Positions 16,289-28,551 of a stretch of 64,000 nucleotides of DNA are shown in pieces; position 1 is the stretch's first letter, and each line of letters opens with the position of its first letter. A program made the position numbers and the translations under genes. The notes beneath the pieces are model-generated. The model saw only the letters and a program-made list of their open reading frames with translations. It searched no databases and was not told the origin of the DNA. The stretch comes from Scylla paramamosain (lineage: Eukaryota; Arthropoda; Malacostraca; Decapoda; Portunidae), in assembly GCF_035594125.1 (NCBI RefSeq), contig NC_087161.1, positions 9,085,001 through 9,149,000 on the forward strand. Reading direction: 5' to 3'.

Positions 16289-16709
16289 GGTGTCTGTGAT
16301 GTTTTCGTAAACACACACACACACAAAAGCAGATACACACACAGGCTCGTTATCTCCGTTTAATAAAGGAAATGCTCTTCCTATTCTCATTTCCTACATG
16401 CAGGACAGTAATGGAAATTAAGTTCATAGGACGCACGTGCTGTTTAAAGCGAAGTGAGGGAGGAAATGAAGTGACAGTGGGATAAATGGAGGACGTGAGA
16501 GGAGAGAACAAAAATGTTGTGTGTGTGAGAGGAATGGGGATGGGAGGGGAGCCTCGTGTTGAGGAAGATTGATACAGTTGTAATTGCTGGAGAGAAGGAT
16601 GGCGTGCTAGGGAAAGTGGCGGTGATGGTGGTGGTGGAGACTCGAAGGTGTGGTGCCGAGTATGGTTTGGTTATGGGTAAATTCATGGTGGTGGTAGTAG
16701 AAGTAGTAG

Positions 16710-16713
<4 letters not shown>

Positions 16714-16740
<27 letters not shown>
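16714..16740. repeat. (CAG)9 trinucleotide tract
   Basis: Nine GCA/CAG units preceded by degenerate GTA/GTG triplets. It is open in the plus strand as a Gln run, but nothing else supports a gene. Confidence 0.9.
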
Positions 16741-16940
16741 AACTGTAGGTATTTGCTGTTAGTGTACTGGAAAAAAAAAAAAGATACTAATTTGATTTCT
16801 TAAATTTACACGGTTTTCAAATGTCAAAACACAAGTCGTAACCTTGATAGATTAAAGAAACCGGATCTAAAAACATGTTATCCATGTTTTATGATCGAAA
16901 TTCTAATACATTTTCATTATGCACATACATACAATATTAC

Positions 16941-17068
16941 AGGGGTCCTATCCGTCCATGTATGGAGTATGCTTCACATGTATGGGGAGATTTCACTCAT
17001 TCCGCTATTTTAGACAAGGTATGATGAAAAGCTTTTCGTCTTATCAACTCCTCTCCTCTAACTGACCT
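16941..17068 (+). mobile_element. crab-L LINE fragment (copy C)
   Basis: About 128 bp aligned with the post-RT region of the family (the [13 protein letters not shown] block through the INSSPL block), with several substitutions. Truncated at both ends. Confidence 0.85.
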
Positions 17069-17311
17069 GAGCTAAGGGGCACAAGAAGTCACTGAAAAAC
17101 TGTCCAGATGATAAATATTTTAAACACTTCAATGACTTTATTATAGCCTTAGGTTTAAAATGCATGTATTTTTAGGACAAATGGATGGTTAGCTTTTTTT
17201 GATAAGCAGAGTTTCTCAGGTAAAATTATAAACTTATACACTAATAGTACATAAGGGAAATACACAAATAAGGCAAATATGGATAGGTAGATAAGGAAAT
17301 GAATATATTAC

Positions 17312-17342
<31 letters not shown>

Positions 17343-17848
17343 TGTAGGAGGGACACTGGCCAAGGGCAACAAAAATCCAATTAAAAAAAATTAAAAAAAA
17401 AAGCTCACTGAGATGCCAATTCCAGAAAAAGGTCCAAAGCGGTAGTCAAAAATTGAAGGATAAGTGTCTTGAAACCTTGAACTCTTGAAGGAATTCAAGT
17501 CATAGGAAGGTGGAAATACAAAAGCAGGCAGGGAGTTCCAGAGTTTACCAGAGAAAGGGAGGGATGATTGAGAATACTGATTAACTCTTGCATTAAAGAG
17601 GTTGACAGAATAGGGATGAGAGAAAGAAAAAAGTCTTGTGCAGGGAGGACGCGGGAGGAGGGGAGGCATGCAGTTAGCAAGATAAGAGCAGTTAGCATGA
17701 AAATAGCGGTAGAAGACAGCTCGAGATGTAACACTGCGGCGATGAGACAGAGGCTGAAGACAGTCAGTTAGAGGAGGGTTGATGAGACGAAAAGCTTTTG
17801 ATTCCACCCTGTCTAGAAGAGCTGTATGAGTGGAACCCCCCCCCAAAC

Positions 17849-17876
17849 ATGTGAAGCACATGTTTGTGCTTCACAT
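17849..17876. repeat. 12-bp-arm palindrome within copy D
   Basis: ATGTGAAGCACA, loop TGTT, then its exact complement. Paralogues continue from the first arm straight into ACTCCATACATGG, so the second arm is an insertion unique to copy D. Confidence 0.92.
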
Positions 17877-18018
17877 TGTGTGTCCATGTCCATACATGGA
17901 CGAATAAGGCCCTTGTTCAGAGTTAGCAGCTGAAGGGGTGAGAAAAAACTGGCGGAGACGTCTCAGAACACTTAAATTCATAGAAGCTGTTTTAGCTAGA
18001 GATGAGATGTGAAGTTTC

Positions 18019-18785
18019 TGTATCATCAGTCTGATGATAATTGGGATATCAGTTATTTTATTTACTTGTTTATTTTTAAATTGGTTTGTGTATCAGTGTA
18101 TTTATGTAGACGAGGGTTAAGCTCTGTGAACGGTGCGCAAGCCGTACGTCTTTGTGACGTGGCAGTGGAGAGGTGAGGTGAGGTGGCAGCAGGGTGATGA
18201 GGTGACGAGGAACGGTCAGCCAGGGTTATTTGCTGTCCGCCGTAACCTGAAGAGTGTTGTGATGGATCACTGTATGTAATACCTATTCAAGACTTAGGAT
18301 TATTCTATTATGCTGGTATGTATGGCTATGTTTGGTTTTAATAGTACTGTGTGGTGGTTTATCAGCTGGTCACATAAAGCATTTGTGATGTTCATCAACA
18401 AAATGAAGCCTGTGTATTAGTGATGACCTTTTATGATTACAGTGTTAATTGGATTGTGCGGCCGGCTATTAAGATTGATAGTTACTTAGGGAATATTTCA
18501 TGTATTACAGTTTATGAATCCAACTACTGGTTCGGAAAGTTTATGGAGGCAATTCATATGCGGCTGGAGCTACCGTTGTGAGTTATAATTCTAATGCTTA
18601 TTATAAATGAAAATCAATGTTGTTAACTGGTTATATGACTGATTTTTAATCGTACTTAGCATATGGTGAATTCTACATACATCCATTCTCAACTTTCATG
18701 TTGATCTACTTATTAGCGATATTTGGGCTTGTAATAAAGAAGTTATGGCAGTGTTCAAGCTGTGTTAATGGATGCCCCCCATACA
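18019..18785. mobile_element. Solo LTR, 767 bp, with 5-bp target duplication
   Basis: The copy D alignment is continuous up to ...GAAGTTTC at 18,018 and resumes with GTTTCCAGTTC at 18,786. The insert begins TGTAT and ends ATACA (TG...CA with 5-bp inverted ends), and the 5 bp GTTTC flanks it on both sides (18,014-18,018 and 18,786-18,790). It has no coding potential, and an AATAAA lies at 18,733-18,738 on the plus strand. Together these are the hallmarks of a solo LTR left after recombination between the two LTRs of an integrated element. Orientation is not certain; the AATAAA favours plus. The superfamily cannot be told from this alone. Confidence 0.88.
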
Positions 18786-21589
18786 GTTTCCAGTTCAGAT
18801 TATAAGTAGAGGACAGACCGAGGATGTTCAGTGCAGGAGAGGGTGACAGTTGAGTGTCATTGAAGAAGAGGGGATAGTTGTCTGAATGGTTGTGTCGAGG
18901 TGATAGATGGAGGGATTGAGTTTTAGAGGCATTGAACAATACCAAGTTTGCTCTGCTCCAGTCAGAAATTTTAGGAAGTTCAGGAAATTTTCAGGAGTTC
19001 TGTGGCTTCTCTGCGTGAGATGTTTACTTCCTGAAGGGTTGGACGTCTATGAAAAAACGTGGAAAAGTGCAGGGTGGCATCATCAGCGTAGGAGTGGATA
19101 GGACAAGAAGTTTGGTTTAGAAAGTCATTGATGAATAATAATAAGAGGGTGAGAGACAAGACAGAACCCTGAGGAATACCATTGTAAATACATTTAGAAG
19201 AACAGTGACCGTATACCACAGCAGCAACAAATCGGTCAGAAAGGAAACTTGAGATGAAGTTACAGAGAGAAGGATAGAAACCGTAGGAGGGTAGTTTGGA
19301 AATCAAAGCTTTGTGCCAGACTCTATCAAAAGCTTTTGATATGTCCAAAGCAACAGCAAAAGTTTCACCAAAATCTCTAAAAGAGGATGACCAAGACTCA
19401 GTAAGGAGAGCCAGATCACCAGTAGAGCGGCCTTGACGGAGCCCATACAGGCTATTAGATAGAAGGTTGTGAAGTGATAGATGTTTAAGAATCTTCCTGT
19501 TGAGGATAGATCCAAAAGCTTTAGATTGACAGGAAATTAGAGCAATAGGACGGTAGTTTGAGGGATTAGAACGGTCACCCTTTTTAGGAACAGGCTGAAT
19601 GTAGGCAAACTTCCAGCAAGAAGGAAAGGTAGATGTTGACAGACAGAGCAGAAAGACTTTCACTAGGCAAGGTGAAAGCACGGAGGCACAGTTTCGGAGA
19701 ACAATAGGAGGGACCCAATCAGGTCCAAAAGCCTTCCGAGGGTTTAGGCCAGCGAGGGCATGGAAAACATCATTGCGAAGAATTTTAATAAGTAGCATGA
19801 AGTAGTCAGAGGGTGGAGGAGGGGGAAGAACAAGCCCTGAATCGTCCAAGGTAGAGTTTTTAGTAAAGGTTTGAGCGAAGAGTTCAGCTTTAGAAATAAA
19901 TGTGATATCAGTGGTGCCACCTGGTTGAAATAAAGGAGGGAAAGAAGAAGAAGCAAAGTTATTGGAGATATTTTTTGGCTTGATGCCAGAAGTCGCGAGG
20001 GGAGTTAGATCTTAAAAGGTTCTGACACTTTCTGTTAATGAAGGAGTTTTTGGCTAGTTGGACTTGGCATGGTTCCGGGCAGAAATATAAAGTACATGAG
20101 ATTCTGGTGACGGTAACCACCTCTCTAACATGTATAGCACGAGAACAAGCTATGTTAAACCAAGGTTTGGAAGGTTTAGGTCAAGAAAAAGAGTGAGGAA
20201 TGTACGCCTCCATGCCATACACTATCACCTCTGTTATGCGCTCAGCACACAAAGATGGGTCTCTGACACAGAAGCAGAAGTCATTCCAAGGAAAATCAGC
20301 AAAATACTTCCTTATGTCCCCCCAACTAGCAGAGGCAAAACGCCAGAGGCACCTTCGCTTAAGGGGATCCTGAGGAGGGATTGGAACGTTCGGACAAGAT
20401 ACAGATACGAGATTGTGATCGAAGGAGCCCAACGGAGAAGAGAGGGTGATAGCATAAACAGAAGGATTAGAGATCAGGAAAAAGTCAAGAATGTTGGGCG
20501 TATCTCCAAGACGGTCAGGAATACGAGTGGGGTGTTGCACCAATTGCTTTAGGTCGTGGAGGATAGCAAAGTTGAAGACTAGTTCACCAGGATGGTCAGT
20601 GAAGGGAGAGGAAAGCCAAAGCTGGTGGTGAACATTGAAGTGTCTAAGAATGGAGATCTCTGCAAAAGGGAAGAGTCAGAATGTGTTCCACTTTGTAAGT
20701 TAAGTGTTAAAAAAAAATTCTTATAGTCAGAGGAGTTAGGTGAGAGGTATACAGCACAGATAAATTTAGTTTGAGAGTGACTCTATAGTCGTAACCAGAT
20801 GGTGGAAAACTTGGAAGATTCAAGAGCGTAGGCACGAGAACAGGTTTAAGTCGTTGCGCACATCCAGCTTTGGATCGAAAATGAGGATAGAGAAAGTAGG
20901 AGGGAACAGAAAATGGGTTACTGTCAGTTGCTTCAGACACCTGATTTTCAGTGAGGAAAAGAAGATGAGGTTTAGAAGAGGAGAGGTGGTGTTCTACAGA
21001 TTGAAAACTAGATCTTTGACCACGAATGTTGCAAAAGTTAATGAAGAAAAAGTTGAGGGGGGGTGTCAAGACACTTAGGGTCGTCGTCAGAAGGGCAGTC
21101 TGACCTGGGGACATTTGTGGTCTCCTCCCCAGATGGGGACTGCGAGGCTGGTGTAGGAGTCGCCATGATAATTTTGAAATTTTGAGTGAAGGGTGTGTGT
21201 GTTATTAGGTGCTTGTAGTTTTGTGTGGAGGAAGAGAGTTGTCCTTAGACGGCAGGTTGTGACTGCCCCCTTGTGTTGTGAGACACAAAGGGAAACGTTC
21301 ACTGCCTCTTCATTGACATTGGGTAAGGTGGATGTAAATGTGATGCACATAAGATAAGATCGGGTGAAATAATAATGCAGAGTTGATTATAATAATAGTG
21401 TTACTGGTAGATATATAATATTAAGACACTGGAGAAAGGATAAAGTGAGAGATATAATGTTGAAGGAAAACACTGGCTAGTAAACATCCAGGAGACGGCT
21501 CTTAAACATACTTTTTAAAGGTATTAAGTAAGTGGATTCATTTATTTATTTATTTTTATTTTTTCATTTCATTTTATTTTATGTTATTT

Positions 21590-23530
21590 TATTTCATCTG
21601 GGAAGGCAGGGAATTCCATATTTGAAGGCCAAAATACACAGTTGATCGTCAGAAGAGATTCAGGCGGTGAGTTGGTATACATAGACGTTCTCTATGCTTT
21701 GAGGTGTAATCATGAGATGGAAGAGAGACATTGATTAACCTTTTGTACATATTAGTTGCAATATAAATTTTTGTTAAGTCTTCGAGTTTCAGTATGTTTA
21801 TGTTTTTGAAGACTGGAATGGTGTGTTCGAGATATGAGCTCTTTGTGATGATGGGTATTATCTTTTTATGAATTAGGTTAATGCATTTTAAATGTTTGGC
21901 ATGAGTGGTGCTCCAGATTGGATTACATTATAGTAGATGTAGATATATGTGGGCATAAAATCTCTTATTTTATATAGCATGGTAGTGCGTCTTGAAAGTC
22001 TTTGGGAAACATTACCTATATGAAATCTGAAGGCTAGGTTGTCATGAAAGATGATTCCCAGAAATTTCAGCTTATTAGTTCTGCTTATTATGTTGTTTCT
22101 TGTTTTTATTCTGGTAGAATATCATCAGCTGAAGTGAGTTTTGTCGCTATTGCTCAAAAAACCAGTGTGTAGTTCATCAAAGTCTTCATTGGCTGAATGG
22201 AATAAGGTATCATTACTAGAACCTGTTAAGTAATGAGTCATGCCATCAACAAAAAGAACATTTGCATGAGAGAATACTTTGCAAATGTCATTGATGTAGA
22301 TATGGGCCCTAAGACACTTCCTTTCGGAACACCAATAGATATGTTTCTTTATGAAGACTTAACAGTCATGGGATGTGCCTTGTGTTCTATCAGTTAAATA
22401 GGCTTTGAACCAGGAATGCACAGTACCTCGTATGCCATAAAGATGTTTTTTTTTTTTTTTAAGTATATTACGGTTGACAGTATCAGATGCTTTGGGGTAA
22501 TCAGCAAAGGTTGATAATACTGATAATTTGTCATCAAGAGATGAATAAATATGGGTGGAAAATTGAATTAGTGCATGGTAAGCGTTGAAACCTGTTCTGA
22601 GCCCATGCTGAGATTCACTCAAATTTTTTTTTTTTTTCCAGATATGACATTAGTTTCTCTTTCATTAGGGTTTCGAATATTTTAAAGAAGATGGATTTAT
22701 GTATTGGGGTAATATAAGCAGCTTTTATGGTTGACGGGAATTTTTCCTAATAGTGATGGGATTGGTTAAATAGTAAAGCAATTGAGACTGCAATCTGAGA
22801 GGAATTTTTTTTACTTAATTGGTAGGAATTTCATGTACTTTTTTTTTTTTTTTTTTTTTTAGAAATTTCATTACATTTGTGATGTCAGCAGCAAAACTGG
22901 TGGGACAGACATTGAATTTGGATAATTGCCTTGCAGATATTCAGTTGCATTTCTAGCAGCTGGTGGTAGAGTACCATTAAGTTTGAATGCCACTTTACTG
23001 AAGTGTTCGTTGAGGGCTTCCACACTTTGTTAAGGATTTTTGTGTGTTATATTATTGTGATTTAAGTTAGAGATTACTGCTCTGGATATTAGTCTGCCTG
23101 ATAGTTCACTGATAGTCTGGCAGATTTCTTTTTTTTTTTTTGTGAGTGTTATTTCTGAAATTACTAAGGATATGTCTATAGTAATTTGTTTTAGCTTACC
23201 TTGTTATATGAGTTCGATTTCGATACTATGTGTATGTTCTGTGGTCAGCGGTATCTAATTTATACATTTCGAAGAGTTTACTTTTGTATTTAATAGATTT
23301 ATTCATTTCGGAGAGTTTACTTTTGTATTTAATAGAGTTTAGTATACCAGGTGTTAACAATGAATTGTTGTGTCTTTTGGTTGACACAACTTTAGTCACT
23401 TTGGGAATATATTTGTTGTAAAATCTAAGGAGAGTTTTAGTGAATTTCTCAAAGTTTTCGTCCGTGTCATTAGAGGTGAGGATATCATTCCAGTCAATTG
23501 CAACAAGGCTTGAGATAAATAAAAGCAAAA
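21590..23530 (-). mobile_element. Second LINE family relic (Jockey/Rex-like), RT to C-terminus
   Basis: Reading right to left there is a pre-RT linker (23,226-23,528, open, 100 codons) with a 39-bp internal duplication, then RT blocks at 22,359-22,622 (SQHGLRTG; the finger DYPKASDTVN where D(F/Y)SKAFD is usual; HLYGIRGTV), a GVPKGSVLGP-like box near 22,300-22,340, and post-RT blocks down to 21,600 (LGIIFHDNL, QIWNSLP). Frameshifts at poly(T/A) runs break the frame. It is distinct in sequence from crab-L and CR1. The endonuclease end is missing, so it is 5'-truncated. Confidence 0.75.
23275..23345. repeat. 39-bp tandem duplication in the second LINE
   Basis: The word GAGTTTACTTTTGTATTTAA occurs twice about 39 bp apart (near 23,274 and 23,313). 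In protein it repeats the block KSIKYKSKL. Confidence 0.85.
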
Positions 23531-23589
23531 ATAGAATAAAGAAAAGCAGTATGATCAGCGTGATGATAGTAAGTAATTCTTGAAAGCAC

Positions 23590-25600
23590 TTCAGTCAGTA
23601 TAGACAGTCAATGGGCAGTCATAGATGATGTCATGAAATTGACAAAGAGCTCACACAAACGCCAAAGCCTCAAGATGAGTGACTGAATATCGAGACTCAA
23701 CAGCATTCAGGGTACAGCTGGCATAAGCGATGACGTGAGGACGAGAACTCTATCTGTTGCATGAGAACAGTACCAACACCCAAAGTACTTACATTGGTGC
23801 AAAGTGTAAAAGGCAGACTGTAATCTGGAAAGGCATGGGCTGGAGCGTGAGTGCGTGCGTGTTTGAATGTGTCAAAACTAGGTTGCTGGACATCATGCCA
23901 TACGAAACAGGCATAATTTTTAAATAGACGCGTGAGAGGTGACGCTATGGAGGCAAAGTCTTTGATGAACACACGGTAGTAAGCCGAGAAACCAAGGAAA
24001 GAGAACACATGATTTACTAACTTCGGGTTAGGAAAGTCTTGAACAGCGCAAACCTTGACGCCAGTAGTGTGAATGCCATCCTAGTCGACTACATGACCTA
24101 GGGATTCAATGCATGACCAAAGAAATTTACACTTATGATCTGCTTCTTGGAACTTTTGCAATACAAGCCCAAGTTTACCAAAGTGAGACTCGAGATCAAT
24201 AGACACTAAGATTAAATCATCAAGGTATACAAGCAAGCCATCGCCAATAAGACCTTGAAAAAAATCTGTTAATAAGTCGCTGGCAAGTCAGGGAAGAGTT
24301 ACGTAAAGCCATTGGGCTACGGAGCCACTCATAATGACCTGATGGCGTAGAAAAGGCAGTAATCTCACAGCTATTGGAGTACAAAGGTATCTGCCAAAAA
24401 CAAACAAAACAAACAAAAAAAAAAAAAAGTGAACACAGCGTTACCTTTCCTGATGGACTGCAAAAGGTCTCATAAAACAGGAAGACGATAATGGTCGGGA
24501 ACAGTCAACTACATCACGATAAGAACCGTCTTTCTTTGAGACCAAGAACAGTGGTAAATATTACGGAGAATGTGATTCTTAAATGATACCATTTTTGAGC
24601 ATTCTATCAACTAAATATCGCACAACAGCGCGTTGACTATGAAGCAAACCATAGAAAGGCACAAAAGAAGAATGTGTATCAAATGAATGTGATGCGCGAT
24701 ACGGTCAGTGACACCAAGTTAAGCAAAGCAACGGCTGATTTGTGCTTGACAAACAAGTAGAGGAGATGAGACTGCTGTCGTGAAGTCCAACATTTAAACA
24801 TGAGCTGAAAGCTGAGCAACGAGATCAGATCAGAAGTGTCATGAGAAAAATCCGTGTTAGAGGAAACAGAAAAAATAAGCTGTGGAAGGTCATAAAAGTA
24901 CCTACTATCACAGACTTCAAAAGAACCAAGAAGTACGCCGCTCTTGAGAGAAAGTCACTATTTCACCAGTCATATGACCACAGACACATGAAAGAGTACT
25001 TTCAAAAGCCAACCTACGAATGTGGACAAAGATAAGACGTATGGGTCAACAGGCGCATTTGTCATGCGATTGGGAAGGCGAACAACACTAATTCGGTCCA
25101 CACGCTGATACCCAATCACAAAGGCAGAACAAACATCCACAGCAGAGCTTACATATGGTGTAAGAGAAGGTTAAGTAATTCCTTAAATTTGGAATAAGCC
25201 TGGACACTCAGTAAATTACAAAGAAACACCAATATCAACTTTCAAGGAAAAAAAGAGTGTCATAAGAAAAATACTAATATACTTGCATGCCATGGGAGGC
25301 AGCACTGAAATTGTGAAGGAAAAAAGACTGCTCAGGACAGGAAGGCAAACCAGGTGCTAGTCCATCCCGTTTTGATATCGTTTTCATTTCAGAATTTTTA
25401 AATATTTCTCTGTCGTGTGGTTACCCAGGTCATGAATGATACAAAATTTAGACTGACGCTCAAGAGTCATGCGAGGTCTTGGAACTGGAGACGGAGAGCT
25501 CATGTACCATGCCTGACATGGAGAGTTAAAGTGAACATGACAATCAGGTGATGAAGGTTTAAAGCGAGTGTGGCTTGAAAACTATTTAGAAGACACATTC
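23590..25600 (-). mobile_element. Ty3/gypsy LTR-retrotransposon relic, internal region
   Basis: Reading right to left: a degenerate zinc-knuckle-like segment near 25,400-25,470 with its last Cys replaced by Tyr; unassigned sequence; an RT finger near 24,500-24,560 (LFLVSKKDGSYR); an RT palm with VYLDDLIL near 24,190-24,230; and the RT-RNase H connection at 23,697-24,008 (FLGFSAYYR, ASPLTRLFK). Many stops, and no LTRs or integrase recognised. It borders the truncated crab-L copy E at about 25,605. Confidence 0.75.
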
Positions 25601-25604
25601 CTTG

Positions 25605-27355
25605 AAGAAGTTTCGGAGAACAATAGGAGGGACCCCATTAGGTCCATAAGCCTTCCGAGGGTTTAGGCCAGCGAGGGCATGGAAAACATGATTGCGAAGA
25701 ATTCTAATAGGTAGCATGAAGTAGTCAGAGGATGGAGGAGAGGAAGGAACAAGCCCAGAATCGTCCAAGTTAGAGTTTTTATCAAAGGTTTGAGCAAAGA
25801 ATTTAGCTTTAGAGATAGATGTGATAGCAGTGGTGCCATCTGGTTGAAATGAAGGAGGGAAAGAAGAAGCAAAGTTAATGGAGATAGTTTTGGCTAGATG
25901 CCAGACGTCGTGAAGGGAGATAGATCTTGAAAGATTTTGACACTTTCTATTAATAAAGGAGTTTTTGGCTAGTTGGAGAACAGACTTGGCATGGTTCCGG
26001 GCAAAAATATAAAGGGCATGAGATTCTGGTGATGGAAAGCTCAAGTACCTTTTGAGGGCCAGCATTCTATCATGTATAGCACGAGAGCAGGCTGTGTTAA
26101 ACCAAGGTTTGGAAGGTTCAGGTCGAGAAAAAGAGTGAGGAATGTACGCTTCCATGCTAGAAACTATTACCTCTGTTATGCGGTCAGCACACAGAGACAG
26201 GTCTCTGACACGAAAGCAATTGTCATTCCAAGGAAAAAAATGTAAAATACCTCCTCAGGTCCCCCAATTAGCAGAGGCAAAACGCCAGAGGTACCTTCGC
26301 TTAGGGGAATCTTGAGGAAGGATTGGAGCTATGGAACAAGATACATATACGAGATTGTGATCGGAAGAGCCCAAAGGAGAAGAGACAGAGTAACAGTATA
26401 AGCGGGATTAAAGGTTAGGAAAAGATCAAGAATGTTGGGTGTATCTCCAAGACGGTCAGGAATACGAGTAGGGTGTTGCAGCAATTCCTCTTGCTCATGG
26501 AGGATAGCAAAGTTGAAGGCTAGTTCACCAGGATGGTCAGTGAAGAGAGAGGAAACCTAAAGCTGGTGATGAACATTGAAGTCTTCAAGAATGGAGATCT
26601 CTGCAAAAGGGAAGCGAGAATGTGCTCCACTTTAGAAGTTACGTTGTAAAAAAAAATTTTATAGTTAGAGGAGTTAGGTAAGAGGTATACAGTTCAGATA
26701 AATTTTGATTGAGAGTGACTCTGTAGTCGTAGCCAGATGGTGGAAAACTCGGAAGATTCAAGAGCGTGAGCACGAGAGCAAGTTAAGTCGTTGCGCACAT
26801 AATCGCAACATCCAAATTTGGATTGAAAATGAGAATAGAGAAAGTAGGAGGGAACAGAAAAGGGGCTACAGTCAGTTGCCTCAGACACCTGAGTTTCAGT
26901 GAGGAAAAGAAGATGGGGTTTATTAGAGGAGGAGTGATGTTCTACAGATTGAAAATTACATTCAAGACCCTGAATGTTGCAGAAATTAATGAAGAAAAAG
27001 TTGAGGGGGTGTCAAGACACTTAGGGTCGATTCCAAAAGAGCAGTCCGACCTGGGGACATTTGTGTTCCCCTCCCCGGATGGGGACTCTGAGGCTGGTGT
27101 AGGAGTCGCCATAATTTTTAATTTTGAGTGAAGGGTGTGTGTGTGTAATTAGGTGCTGGTAATTTTTTGTGAACGAAGAGAGTTGTCTTTAGAGGGCAGG
27201 CTGTGACTGCCCCCCCTTGTATTGTGAGACACAAAGAGAAACGTTTAGTGAGGTCACAGCTGGGTTTAATGATAAGTTCACAGCACCCCTTGATCCAGTG
27301 CTTTAGACCTCACTGGAAGTAATTATCGCTTCGGCAGGTGCCTACTGCCTCCTGC
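25605..27355 (-). mobile_element. crab-L LINE 5' half (copy E)
   Basis: Minus-strand copy that keeps the family's 5' end (27,355) and the 5' UTR, and reads through the endonuclease (26,200-27,110, with frameshifts) to the start of RT at about 25,605, where it stops at the gypsy relic. An open stretch lies at 25,586-26,155. Because the 3' half is absent, this is a rearrangement or deletion and not ordinary 5' truncation. Confidence 0.88.

Positions 27356-28551
<1,196 letters not shown>

Larger units (their letters stand above)
17341..21296 (-). mobile_element. crab-L LINE (copy D) split by a solo LTR
   Basis: The minus-strand copy runs from a 3' end at 17,341 (with an ATTT-repeat tail at about 17,311-17,340) to a 5' end at about 21,296, inside the 5' UTR. 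The ORF is broken: post-RT blocks at 17,391-17,861, RT at 18,980-19,849 and endonuclease at 20,181-21,114 are in different frames with stops. The catalytic box reads YADD (SYADDATLHF). A 767-bp LTR interrupts it at 18,019-18,785. A palindromic insertion lies at 17,849-17,876. Confidence 0.92.
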
